Part shown: piece by piece, positions 1 through 11,489 of the stretch
Position numbering within the stretch: the stretch's first letter is position 1
Layout: each line of letters opens with the position of its first letter
Origin: Falciphora oryzae
Taxonomy: Eukaryota; Ascomycota; Sordariomycetes; Magnaporthales; Magnaporthaceae
Assembly: GCA_000733355.1 (NCBI GenBank)
Contig: JNVV01000003.1
Span: 1,506,505-1,570,504, forward strand
DNA length: 64,000 nt
Direction: 5' to 3'
Position numbers and translations under genes: made by a program
The notes under the pieces: model-generated
Told to the model about the DNA's origin: nothing
Databases searched by the model: none
What the model saw: only the letters and a program-made list of their open reading frames with translations

Positions 1-1205
1 GCTGGATGAGCCTGCTCCCCGACTCGGCCCCGCTCTCGACCGTCACGATCCCCGGCACACACGATTCCGCCGCCCGTCTACCCCTCCCCTTCGTCCAGAC
101 CCAGACGCTAGGCATAACAGACCAGCTCGCAACCATGGGCGTTCGTGCGCTCGACCTCCGTTTGCGCCGCGACCCGAGCGAGGGAGACCGGCTCTACTGC
201 TACCACGGGGGCGTGCCGCTGGGTCCCTCCTTTGGAAGTCGCCTGCCCCTCGACGATGTCATGGCTGAGATCTGGCGCTTCCTCGGGGATGTTGGTACAG
301 ACGATGACGGTGCGGCCAGCAGAGACAAGAGAGCAGCGGCCGAGGACAGTGACCCAACGGAGAGGCGGCGAAGCGGCGAGACTGTACTCGTTCTGATCAA
401 TAATGACGATACCTCTGACAGCCGCGACCCGGCCGGCCGGGCTGCGTTCTACCGCGCAGTCGAGGACTTTGTCGCCGCCACGCCGCCGTGGCAAGACGGA
501 GGAACGGATGAAGGCGTAAAGGGCGACGGAAACGGGGGAACCATTTCGAGAAGCGAGACTTCGACGCCCCGCTGGTACACCGAGGCAAGGGTGCCTAGGC
601 TTGGTGAGGTGCGCGGGCGCGTCGTCCTCTTGCGTCGCTTCCCGCTGCCGGACCCTGCCGGTGGAGTTACCCCTGCCGCTCCCTTCGGCCTCGACCTGTC
701 GGCTTGGGTCAACGACAGCCCTGACTTTACCATTATCTCACCGTACAACCGTTTTAGGATCCAGGATAAATGGCTCTACCCCAAGCAGGTGTCCCTGCAG
801 GAGCTCATCGCTTCGAAGAGCGCCCACGTCCGATATATGATAGAACAGGCTGCCGCCGACAGCCAGCGGAGCAAGTCGAAGAGGCTACGGCGAGAAGCCG
901 GCGAGGGCGCAGGCGCCTCTGGAGACGATGCGGATCTCTGGTATATCAACTTCTGTTCCGCCGTTGGGGAACGACTGAAGTACGGAGAGGTCGCAGACCC
1001 CAAGTCGGTGGCGGCGGGCGCCTTCGTAGGCTGGGGACGGAAGTGGCTGGACGGCGTCAATGCCTTGACCGCCGATTACATCACCAGTTCTCTCCCCGCG
1101 TCAGATGAACAGGCAAGCAGGGCGCTCGGGATTATCTACATGGATTTTCCCGAGCTCCCCGTCGGGAACAGCCTAGTCCGTCAATTGATCCAGATCAACT
1201 TTTAG
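1..1205 (+). CDS. PI-PLC X-domain protein (5' end outside window)
   Basis: Probable phosphatidylinositol-specific phospholipase C-like protein of the single-domain type (PLC-X only), which cleaves phosphoinositides without calcium in the bacterial members. The visible 399 residues start at a Met at base 6, but the preceding codon reads Trp in frame and family members usually carry residues before this point, so the true start is probably left of the window. The motif PGTHDS (His about residue 19) and YCYHGG (His about 67) correspond to the two catalytic histidines of the X domain; ALDLRLRR is the conserved strand between them. Two acidic or Gly-rich linkers (about residues 96-125 and 163-187) interrupt the barrel and look like lineage-specific loops. 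A late DSxxFxIISPYN segment and the C-terminal YMDFPE agree with the family. Substrate and location cannot be told from sequence. Confidence 0.8.
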   Translation, partial: WMSLLPDSAPLSTVTIPGTHDSAARLPLPFVQTQTLGITDQLATMGVRALDLRLRRDPSEGDRLYCYHGGVPLGPSFGSRLPLDDVMAEIWRFLGDVGTDDDGAASRDKRAAAEDSDPTERRRSGETVLVLINNDDTSDSRDPAGRAAFYRAVEDFVAATPPWQDGGTDEGVKGDGNGGTISRSETSTPRWYTEARVPRLGEVRGRVVLLRRFPLPDPAGGVTPAAPFGLDLSAWVNDSPDFTIISPYNRFRIQDKWLYPKQVSLQELIASKSAHVRYMIEQAAADSQRSKSKRLRREAGEGAGASGDDADLWYINFCSAVGERLKYGEVADPKSVAAGAFVGWGRKWLDGVNALTADYITSSLPASDEQASRALGIIYMDFPELPVGNSLVRQLIQINF

Positions 1206-1658
1206 CAATCCTCAACACAAAGAAGGTGCTTTCACAAACAGGCAATGTTTTTAGCGGAACTGTACCGAGATATACCGAGAGAATGGAAACCATTTCGGAG
1301 ATTATACATTATACACATGAAGTCTTGTCCACCCGAGATCTCCGGGGCTTTTCTGATTTGGGATCACTCGAGCTTTTTTTTTTTTTTTTTTTTTCCGCAT
1401 CAGACTGCATGCTCGGCAGCTGACATTGGGGAAGATCTGGTGGGACTCGAAGGATCTCAACCTCGGCTTGCAACGGGAGCGGGGGTGTGTATAAGCTGAT
1501 GTCATGTGGGCTACAGCGAGCGCCGCTTTCTCAAGAGAGGCGTGCTTCAGAACCATAGCTCGACATGTTGTCTCTGAACCACCTTACAACAGGATGCAAC
1601 GAAAGAAACAAAAGACCACATCGACATCAGTGCCCCCCGCATTTACTTTCGTTTCGAG
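1206..1658. other. Intergenic, with T21 tract
   Basis: No gene seen. It holds the 3' flank of the PI-PLC gene, a run of 21 T at 1374-1394, and the presumed 5' flank of the next gene. Confidence 0.6.
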
Positions 1659-2326
1659 ATGCTTTCCGCTTTGAACAGCCCAGGCCTAACTCAGGCCATC
1701 TACGCCGGAAATGCCGTAAGTACAAGCAAACCGACCCAGGATCAGAATGATACACGACCCTAGAGCTGACATGATCGGATGCGCTCAGTTATGGTTTACG
1801 AGGTAGGAAAAGCCAGTGCCGCTTGACCCCTTCCCGGCCTAGGCGACCAGCTCTGATTCACCGAGAACCTCCTCGCTAAAAACGAGTCCCTTCCCAAACC
1901 GTCAGCGCCTTTGTGCACTTTGGCTTCCGCCAGTCCTTCATGATGCACAAGCTCTCGCGGCGCAAGCACGCCAGCGACGCGGCCATCGCAGCCTCGCCGT
2001 CGGGCGACCGGTGGCACCACGACATCATGGCCTACCTCGGCGGTATGAACACATCGCTGGCCCTGCTGGCCCTGATGCGGCTGTTTGCGATCGCGCGCCC
2101 GTCGTCGCGGCTCCCGGGGGGCAGCTGCAGCAGGGATGTGTTCCCGGACTTCACGGCGCTCACCGTGCTCGGCCTCGCCAACTTCTCCCAGGCCGCCCTC
2201 AACTTCGCCATCGGCGCCCGGTCCGACCGCTGGATCATGGGCAAGGGGCTGGACCGCATCACGGTCTTGGACGCCGTGTTTACTGTGCTGGACTGGACGG
2301 CGGCGCTGGCGAGGGTCATTGGTTAG
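1659..2326 (+). CDS. Small multi-pass membrane protein, 14-nt microexon
   Basis: Hypothetical fungal membrane protein of about 163 residues; I do not recognise a named family. Proposed exons are 1659-1715, 1789-1802 and 1906-2326. Exon 1 encodes MLSALNSPGLTQAIYAGNA and ends at GTAAGT. The 14-nt exon 2 encodes LWFT plus two bases between CTCAG and GTAGGA. Exon 3 starts after CGTCAG with one base completing a Ser codon and continues AFVHFGFRQSFMMHKL. Without the microexon the reading frame is lost, so its inclusion is well supported. Four hydrophobic segments are visible: around residues 12-30, then the stretches containing YLGGMNTSLALLALM, FTALTVLGLANFSQAALNF and ITVLDAVFTVLDWTAAL. A basic KLSRRKH loop follows the first. 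Function unknown. Confidence 0.65.
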
Positions 2327-2651
2327 GCTTGCGCGCGTGTGACTTCTTCGGAATGCTGGTCCGAGCTGGCCGGTGCTCTGAGGAGGGAGTGTGAGGTGTC
2401 TAGGCAGATAGCCGGATCGGAGTATTTGGTTCTATTATCTACAAATCTCATTACACTGTCCGTGGGCGAATGCTTCTATACTCGGTGGAACCGTATCATT
2501 GCAATACCTTCCCATCCATCCTGGTTCCCCAAAAAGCCCGCCCAAGGGACAAAATAACCTATCATAACTTCGTAACTATTAACACAAGAAAAAAAAAGAA
2601 AAAAGGGACGTGGTCAGCCGCAAAACGGCGAGCGATATATGGAGAGAGCCT
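2327..2651. other. Convergent intergenic spacer
   Basis: Spacer between the convergent membrane-protein and chitinase genes. A short A-rich stretch at 2587-2603 is the only visible structure. Confidence 0.5.
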
Positions 2652-4156
<1,505 letters not shown>

Positions 4157-4271
4157 TGCTGCCGCATAAATGTCAGGAATGACTATCTAGACCGGGAGAA
4201 CGACGGGTTCTGGGTGCCTCGAGGTTATAGCGAGGTGATGGGGTGAGGGGAGGGTGAGCAAAGGACTGGAG

Positions 4272-4278
4272 TATTTAT
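4272..4278 (-). promoter_or_regulatory. TATA-like box of the chitinase gene
   Basis: ATAAATA on the minus strand about 120 nt upstream of the proposed chitinase start codon. Position and sequence only; no transcript evidence. Confidence 0.4.
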
Positions 4279-5022
4279 GCCCGAAGTCAGGTCTAGAGAC
4301 TGTCTGTGGGGAAGGGAAACTGTTGATTCAGGTTGATAGAGAAGCGAAAAGCAAGACCTCGAATCCAGCGAATGTGAGATATCAATTCGTTGGATGGTCG
4401 AGTTCAGATGCGAGAGCAAGACAGTCTGAACTCGAGGCTGAGGCGCGAGTGTCGGTTGTTGGAAGAAAAGTTTTTCAGTGCCAGTTGCAGGATTTGCAAA
4501 GACTTGACCAAGTCCAAATTTGTGGACGCGCCCTAGGAAGACTGCCCGACGCGTCCCAGGCTCCCGGGTCAACAAAACCCCCCAAGGTAACCGGGCAGGT
4601 AGAAAACACGCCGCGTCCTGCCTGAGGAAGGGGCACGCCTGGTCCGGCCCGCCAGGCACAGACATACTCGAAGCTCCAGCTGTCATACCCCAAGCCAAGG
4701 GGACATAACTGGTGGGCAAGGAAATTCGGATATACGCGGAGCTCACCCACATATATCAAGCAACACTAGAGACTCTTTAGCACGCGCCCTGTGTAACAGA
4801 TATCCTATTGCAACTAGGCGAGGCTACAGATAACATTTTCTGATCAATACAGACACACGCCTAAGAACTATCGAATCTGGTAACGCGGATGCCGTTTGTT
4901 AGCAAGACTGGCTGGAACTAAACAGGCATTGCAGCTGCACATTGTTGGAGAATGAACACGACTCTTCCTGGTATTTGATGTACGCTATGGCTATGGTTCT
5001 AATCTATGCCCAGCTATAATAT
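4279..5022. other. Intergenic between chitinase and Old Yellow Enzyme
   Basis: No coding region supported. The short open frames here lack family features. Confidence 0.5.
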
Positions 5023-6438
5023 TTACTCTAGACTATACAGAGTACCGTATGGCTGCACCTCAATCCCAACTGGATCGGGGAAGCCGTACTTGGATCCGTC
5101 CTTGTTCTCGGCCATCTCCTGCCCGAACTTCGCAAAAGACGCGTAAAGGATACCCATGTGCCTGTCATCGCTGAGGTCTAGGGGCTGCTTGTCGCTGCCA
5201 ACCAGCTTTATCTGCAAGCCGGACGCCGCCACGCCGAGGGCGATGTCCTGCTCGTCTATCTTGACGCTGAGGGCACCCGAGGCGGTGCCGGCCAGGAGCT
5301 TGTTGGGCAGGTCGGGCTCGTGCGTAACGGGCCGGCCCAGTCCGACACCGTGCACCGTGTCGAGGGCCTTGACCATGCCGCCGAGGGAGCGCAGGCCGCC
5401 CGTGACGTAGCACTTTGTCTTGGTCAGCTGGGGCACGATGGCGTCGGCGAAGTCGAGGAAGAAGGCCTCGCGCTTCTTGCTGGACTCGCGGTGGTGCTTG
5501 AAGCCAAAGACCTCGTACGTGCCGCCCGACAGCTCCACGAAATCAAACCCGTGCTTGTCCAGGGACGAACACAGCGTCTTGCAGTCTTCGGACGAGAACC
5601 CGCCGTCTTGGAACTCGACGCTGTTGAGCTTGATGCTCAGTGAGAAGCTCTCGTCCGGCACCCGCTCCCGGATCGCGCTCGCGATCTCGAAGATGATGCG
5701 GGACCGGTTTTCCAGAGAACCGCCATACTGGTCGGTACGCTTGTTTGTGGTCGGGGCCAGGAACTGTGCCAAAAGGTAGCCGCTAGGGGAGAACATTTGT
5801 TAGCTCGGGCTACTTGTTCCCCTTTCATCTTCGGGTTGGACTCACTGGGCACCATGCAGCTGAACACCGTCATAGCCAGCCTTGTACAAGTACTCGGCCG
5901 CATGGGCAAACCCGCCGATGACCTCGTCAAAGTCCTTCTTCTCCATGGGGCGCGGCTTGGCAAAGGTCATGCCCATCGGTTTGCCCTCGAGCTGCACGTC
6001 GCTGGGGCTGATGGGCGCCGGGTTGACGGCGTCGCTCACCTGGCGGCCCGGGTGCGACACCTGCGCGATAAACAGGCTGCCGTGCTTCTTGGCCTGCGCC
6101 GCCACCTCCTTGAAAGCCTCGAAGCGCTCGCCGGAGAAGGGGGCGTCGGCGGGGATGATGGGGTTGCCGGTGCCCTCCAGCTGGTCGGGCGCGATCATGA
6201 TGTTGCCGCTCAGGATCACCCCGAAGCCGCCCTCGCCCCATCGGCGGTAGACGTTGGCGAGCTTGGAGGTCGGTACGCCGCGCTTGGACAGGTCCTTAGG
6301 GTCCCAGGTCGACAGGCGCTCCGTCATGGCAGCCTTGAGGAAGCGGTTCTTGGCCGCCTTGCCGCTGAACTCGAATTTCAGCGGCCGCCCGAGCGGCGAC
6401 GGGTCAACCCTCTCGCTCTCGAACCTTTGTTGTGGCAT
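5023..6438 (-). CDS. Old Yellow Enzyme-type NADH:flavin oxidoreductase
   Basis: FMN-dependent ene-reductase of the OYE family (TIM barrel), reducing activated C=C bonds with NAD(P)H. Exons on the minus strand are 6438-5846 and 5782-5023 (450 aa); the 63-nt intron holds a GCTAAC branch and ends CTAG. Splicing creates the active-site motif GVQLHGAHGYLLAQFL, with the His pair that binds the substrate carbonyl and the following Tyr as proton donor. TDQYGGSLENR, LSIKLNSVEF and VTGGLRS (phosphate-binding region) follow in the expected order. The N-terminal KAAMTERLS segment corresponds to the FMN-contacting MT. The C-terminal about 90 residues are a family-variable tail. A TATAAATA lies about 100 nt upstream. 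Physiological substrate unknown; neighbours give no pathway. Confidence 0.9.
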
Positions 6439-6533
6439 CGTGTCTTTGGTTCTAGTGGTCTAGAATGAAGAATCACTGATGGTGGAAGGAATGGGACGGG
6501 TTAAACAGCAAGCCGAGAGTCGTATGATGTCAG

Positions 6534-6541
6534 TATTTATA
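6534..6541 (-). promoter_or_regulatory. TATA box of the Old Yellow Enzyme gene
   Basis: TATAAATA on the minus strand, about 96 nt upstream of the start codon at 6438. Confidence 0.5.
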
Positions 6542-7271
6542 AGGAGAACGAGTCGGAAGATGCTGCCCACCGATGGCGGGTCACGGCCAATATATTCCGC
6601 CGTTCCACCCGAACCACGGCTATGGCGGAGAGGGGCTCCCGGTGGGTAGAAGGACGCCCACTCATCAATTAATAATCCACGAGGCACTCAACGTTATATC
6701 TTGAAGCGGTGTGCCATGCTGTGGGCCGGTATGTTGGAGCTGGAGCCCAGGATCGTAGTTATTCCGATGAAATCCGAGTGGGTGAAAACAGAGTAATTAC
6801 TGGGATGTTGCTCCATCGCGGACACGGAGCCCCGATTAATAATCGGCCGCATTTACGACTGCGTCATGTGTATCAATAGCCCCAACGGCCATGAGTCTGT
6901 GTGTATGGAAGGTGAGTGCATATACAGGTAGTTCGTTGGAAATATCTTAATTGGTTCGGTATTGCTGGTAATACGTGGTTAGGATTTGATGGTGTGGTGA
7001 GAACTTAAACAAGACTTGAGGCTAGCTGTTGGAGAATTGTTTGAAACTCAAATCCAATCTGTCAAGACAAAGAAGATTTGTTGTTGTCAAGACAATGGAT
7101 GATTGTCTATGATCGTTCTGAGTTCTCGTCCCAGGTGACAGTCAAAACAATCAGCACTCTTATCGAGCAAGAGTGAAGTGACTTGGGAAGCTGCTTGCAA
7201 GGAGACGCATCGACACTTGGGCGGTGTGATGAAGTTGTCCGAGTGAGCCGCCGAGGGACATGGGGCTCAGC
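6542..7271. other. Intergenic, AT-rich toward the right
   Basis: No gene seen. Composition becomes noticeably AT-richer from about 6700 rightward than in the flanking genes. Confidence 0.5.
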
Positions 7272-7274
7272 TTG

Positions 7275-7503
7275 GGGCCTGTCCTAGACTAACAGTTTTT
7301 TGGTTTTTTGGTTTTTTGCTAAATTTTTTCTAAAGATTGAAAGCCTTGCATTAAAAAGGAAGCATATGAAAAGGATTTGTATTATTTAAAACCGCATCCA
7401 TATTAATTTGTTTTTGCTATCCTGCCTTTGGTGGTGATATATTTTAGAAAAAAGTTGAGCAAAAAACCAAAAAACCGAAAAACCGTTAGTCTAGGACAGG
7501 CCC
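7275..7503. mobile_element. Short inverted-repeat element (MITE-like), 229 bp
   Basis: The ends are near-perfect inverted repeats of about 60 bp. The left arm begins GGGCCTGTCCTAGACTAAC; the reverse complement of the right arm begins with the same 19 bases, then continues with few mismatches through a T-rich GGTTTTTT repeat to TTTTTTCTAA. The arms are flanked by a 3-bp direct repeat TTG (7272-7274 and 7504-7506). The core is AT-rich with no coding capacity. A 3-bp duplication with GGGC termini resembles PIF/Harbinger (Tourist-like) MITEs, although TTG departs from the usual TWA target. Confidence 0.75.
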
Positions 7504-7688
7504 TTGGTGGCACACACCAGGGCACCAATCAGTGAGAGCAAACACGACATAAGCCCTCGTGAGAATTGGGCGGCGTGTTCCCGAGCTCCAACGTGGGTTG
7601 CTCCCCGCTTTCGACGCTGTGTGGCCTTTACTGAGGTAGTATAGCATTGCACCCCGGCATTCTTTCCTGCATCCCTGCTCATTTTTAA

Positions 7689-7939
7689 GGGCGTGTTTGG
7701 TGGTAAAGGTGTTTTTTGTTTTTTCCATACAAAAGCTATAAACCGACGGTTTTTTCCAAATTTAAATCTGATGTAATTTTTGCAAAACTTGATAAAAACA
7801 AATTTTTAACTGTTAATTAGTTCTTTTTTAACCAAACGTTTTAAGCTCTAAATGCACTTGTTGGTAAAGGGATTTTCAAGCACCAAAAAACTAGCAAAAA
7901 ACGAAAAACCAAAAAAACCATTTACCACCAAACCTGCCC
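7689..7939. mobile_element. Second short inverted-repeat element (MITE-like), 251 bp
   Basis: Imperfect terminal inverted repeats of about 38 bp: the left starts GGGCGTGTTTGGTGGTAAA, and the right reverse complement starts GGGCAGGTTTGGTGGTAAA. Both continue into T-rich tracts. The element is flanked by a TAA direct repeat (7686-7688 and 7940-7942), the classical PIF/Harbinger target. The inside is AT-rich with no ORF. The termini resemble Tourist-type MITEs (GGGC.TGTTTGG). The internal G/T-rich repeats resemble those of the element 185 bp to the left, but the terminal sequences differ. Confidence 0.78.
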
Positions 7940-7942
7940 TAA

Positions 7943-8597
7943 TTTGATGATTTTCTAGCCTCGTTCCTCCACAGATCATTTGCTACGCAACGCCATCCCC
8001 TGGTTTCACTGATTCTGAGCTGGACTTCGCAGTGGACTAAATAATCATAGACCTGACGCCTGACGACATGACTGACGATGTTGGGAGGGTTGTTGGGATC
8101 TCAAGTCCCCGGCCATAATATCGTGCAACCAGCTAAGAGTTAGCGTCCTTGTATCGTCTACTAGCCTACCTTGATTATTTTTCAAACTGTTTAACCTCGT
8201 GTCCGGCGCATGCACTCGGAGGGCCCTGGAGGGTTTCGTATTACGGGCTTCTTAATCAAAGGCGAAGTGGCTGCTTTCCCCGCCGGGTTTGGCGGCCTTT
8301 AAAACTGGTAATGGCCGCAGAGGATCGGACGTTGCCTCCCTCCTTCCAGCTATTTCGACTGCAGCTCAGCGACGGGTGCTCGATACGGGCTCAGCCTGCA
8401 TGCGTTTCACCACGATTTAACTGGACGAGGACATCGTTACAGCACGAGCTTTCCACGTGACGAGGCCCCTCGTTTTACCAGCTGACGGGAGACGAAAACA
8501 TCGCGGGTCCAACTACCATCCCGCTCATAACCGCGCGTTCCAATCAACAACGAGTAGCGAGCGCCGCGACGACTTGAATCGCCAGGAGCGGCCCATC
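7943..8597. other. Intergenic upstream of the broken pigL_N gene
   Basis: No further element or gene recognised. It presumably contains the promoter of the decayed gene to the right. Confidence 0.45.
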
Positions 8598-11170
8598 ATG
8601 GACCCCATATCGGCCATCGGGGCCGGGAGCGCCATTATTGGAATCGCCGGGTTCGCGGGCCAGCTGGCCGTATCCCTATATGCATTCGGCCGCCACGTCG
8701 TCGAGGCGCGTGAGGGGCTGGACGCCGTCCGCTCTAGCATCAATCAACAGCCGACTCGCCGCGGCTAATCCACCGGTACTTGGCCATGGAAACGATTAAT
8801 TTGGAATCAAACGATAAAGCCGACCTTCGGGCTTTTTACTCAAGACGGGCTCGATTTTATCAAAAAGAACGAAGATATGTGCCTTTTGGTGTTCTGGAGA
8901 ATAGAGGGAATTATGTTAAGCAACGCCGGCTGGAAGCACAAAGAGCAGCTGCAGCGGCGGCTGGACGAGTTTAACGCCGGCATCAGGGAGGATGCGACCC
9001 GAGAGGTCAAAATAGACCTCGAGCTGGTTCCGGCGGCCCTGCCGCTCTTTAACCGTCTCCGCTGGCCTATGGTAAAGGAGGACCTCGCCGACTGCCGCAG
9101 CCAGTTGCAGCTACACCAGCAGTGCCTGACGATGAGCATCGCGACCGTTATCCTCGGCGAAATGCGCAGCAAGCAGTGAGTACTGCCCATCCCTTGGGTC
9201 TTGAAACGACGCCCTTGGATGCTCACCGACACGACGCGACAGGACTTGCAAGGACGAGGACATCAGCACAATTACCAAAGCAACCATGGACATCCTCAAG
9301 GCACGCAAGGAAATCCGGAAGTTCACAAGAACGTTCGCTCCCAAGTTAGAAGTGCTTGAGGAAGACGGTCTCGACCTTCGTGTCTTGTCCCCACCGAAAA
9401 GCGACGAGCCTATGCCGAGGCGCGGCGAGAGCCACTCCAGCACCAGCCTACCCTTGGAACCGGACAAATCCACTTTCTCCGCGGCCTTAGCAGCTCCGTT
9501 CGCTACGCCTGGTTCCCAGGGCTCAAAGCAAGCCCCGGAAGCCGACTCGGTCCCCGGAAAAGCCAGAGAGAGTGGGGGGAAGAGGCCGGACGAGGAAGAG
9601 GCTGCTAACACTTCGAGCAGCGGCAGCACGAGCATTGTCGATGACGACTATGGTCCGCCGGCTCCGAGGTCCCACCCCCCAGTTGAAACACAGCACAGCG
9701 GAATCTGGCTGGGGGAAATGGATATTGCGCCGGCTCTCAAGTTTACCTTCGCCAGGTACCGGGGTGGCCAAGTTAACAAATACATCATCAAGCCGACGGG
9801 CTACATTGTCGTTCTGGGCTCTGCCCGCCCCAGCGGGTTGGACAAAGCAGTCGAGACGATGCGTTGGTGGCCGTCAAAGACAGCGATGTACGAGACCTTC
9901 GCTGGCGCGACAAACCCGCAGATGTTGGCCCTTCGCATGCTTTTGGCTTTCCGCAACGACAGAACCGGGCCCGCAAGCCGATCGCTGCTTCGGGCCAGAA
10001 TGATGGGCCATGACGGCGCCAGCGATGGACTCCCCGCACTATTCGTCGTCGTCGAGGACATTCCTTGGGGAGGATCAGTCGCCACACCAGTTATTAAACC
10101 ACATCTCGGCGGTCGCGAGGGAAAGAATTATTGGGCACCTAGCATGGAGTCCGCTAGTACGCCAGCCGGATGCTTGGATTCAGGACGCCTCGACGCCGGA
10201 TGGTTTTCCGTATAGCTTACCCCTTAATTACCTGCTCACCACGCACCACGTTTGGAAGATCCAGCCACTTCCGGAAGACCAAACAGTGTCTGGCGGTCTT
10301 GACTGGACCGGATGCTCGGTGACGAGGGAGCCTTTAGACTTGAAGCGGATGGCCCGCGGCCGCGGAGGCTTGGATGGAGAGCCCACTCATGAGGATCCAC
10401 TAGCCAAGCACCCCGACCTGACAGTTGGCCAGCGCACCCAGATAACGAGGCTATTGGAGACACTCCAGAAGAAGGATGCAAAGGCCAATTACACTTGGTG
10501 TCTCGAAGAGGTCGAGGTCGTTCGGCCAGAAGAGCGAGCCGGCACCCTCCGGTCGAAGCGATGGCGCCGCATTAGTGAGGTGAGAATCTCTGCACTGCGC
10601 TTGTCTTTCGCCCGGACACCTAACGAGGGAGCCGACCTCGAGCGCCTTCTCAGGGAAGAACAGACGTGCCGGCAAAATGCAAAATGAGGCGGCCGTGCTC
10701 GCCCACGGTCCTAGATTAGTGCCATACAACCCACTAGGAGGCATTGACGTTTCCTATCCAGCAATGCGTGGCATGAGGTCCGGTCCGCCACCTCCGCCCC
10801 CAGCATTTCCTAGGATGGGGATGGGTGCAATGGCTCCTCGTCCGCCAATGACAGCGGGCATGTCGGCAGCGGGTCGAAACATCGTCAACGTGGAACCGGG
10901 GCCCGGGTCCCCTCATCGGGTGAGGAGGGGAAAGGCCAGGGTGAGGAAGAGAAAGGCCGGGCCCTCTTTTCTTAGCAAGTTTTTGCAGGACAACGAGGAT
11001 CCGGAGAATGAACACAACGACAACGATGACGATGAAGCTTTATGGAGCGGATTTTTGCACAGTGGACTCCGGCGGGCGCCGACGGCGGAATTGGTGATCT
11101 GCTGGAGTTTGTAACTGATTCCGCTTCTGAGCTCGAGACCCAGAGCGCTAGCCTTGTGGATGACGTGTGA
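8598..11170 (+). pseudogene. Broken gene with fungal STAND-type (pigL_N-like) N-terminal domain
   Basis: The first segment reads MDPISAIGAGSAIIGIAGFA, then a helix VVEAREGLDAVRSSIN; this is the start typical of fungal proteins with a pigL_N/NACHT-associated N-terminal domain. The frame then breaks repeatedly. It shifts near 8746 (continuing as LIHRYLAMETINLESND), near 8815 (LFTQDGLDFIKKNEDM, then LPLFNRLRWPMVKEDL), near 10065 (FVVVED, then HQLLNHISAVAR), near 10675 (RQ, then NEAAVLAHGPRLVPYNP), and near 11085 (to GIGDLLEFVTDSASELE, stop at 11170). One genuine intron is supported at 9176-9242 (GTGAGT to ACAG; phase kept, joining MRSKQ to TCKDED). The pieces together would cover roughly 830 residues. 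None of the breaks has a usable splice donor and acceptor. Either the locus is decaying or the assembly has several indels. Downstream function unknown. Confidence 0.7.
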
Positions 11171-11310
11171 AGGGTCACAGCTCTAGGAAAATGTCATTTT
11201 GGCGTCACGGAAAGCACCTTTTACAAACATCTATATACAATTACCTCGAGAGTTGACCGTCTGTTGTCGCAAGAGATGATTGTGTTGGTTAGGAGTTACG
11301 CGTACCTAGA

Positions 11311-11334
11311 GGTAGGTAGGTAGGTAGGTAGGTA
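11311..11334. repeat. GGTA tetranucleotide repeat (six units)
   Basis: Six perfect GGTA units, about 80 bases before the first N gap. Confidence 0.9.
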
Positions 11335-11412
11335 CCTAAGTGACGCCTATTTAAGCTAACGCGATATAAAGCTAAATTTTGCTGTTTATTTCCAGGTGAT
11401 TATTCCACTACG

Positions 11413-11489
11413 NNNNNNNNNNNNNNNNNNNNNNNNNNNNNNNNNNNNNNNNNNNNNNNNNNNNNNNNNNNNNNNNNNNNNNNNNNNNN
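11413..11489. other. Assembly gap (77 N)
   Basis: Run of N; true content and size unknown. Confidence 0.99.

Noticed and set aside
4225..4752. 175-aa minus-strand open frame between chitinase and Old Yellow Enzyme
   Set aside because: It overlaps the chitinase promoter and has no motifs or signal peptide.
8598..11170. Explaining the frame jumps of the pigL_N gene by extra introns
   Set aside because: No suitable GT donor lies before the stop at 8766 or near 10065 and 10675, so indels are simpler; only 9176-9242 behaves as an intron.
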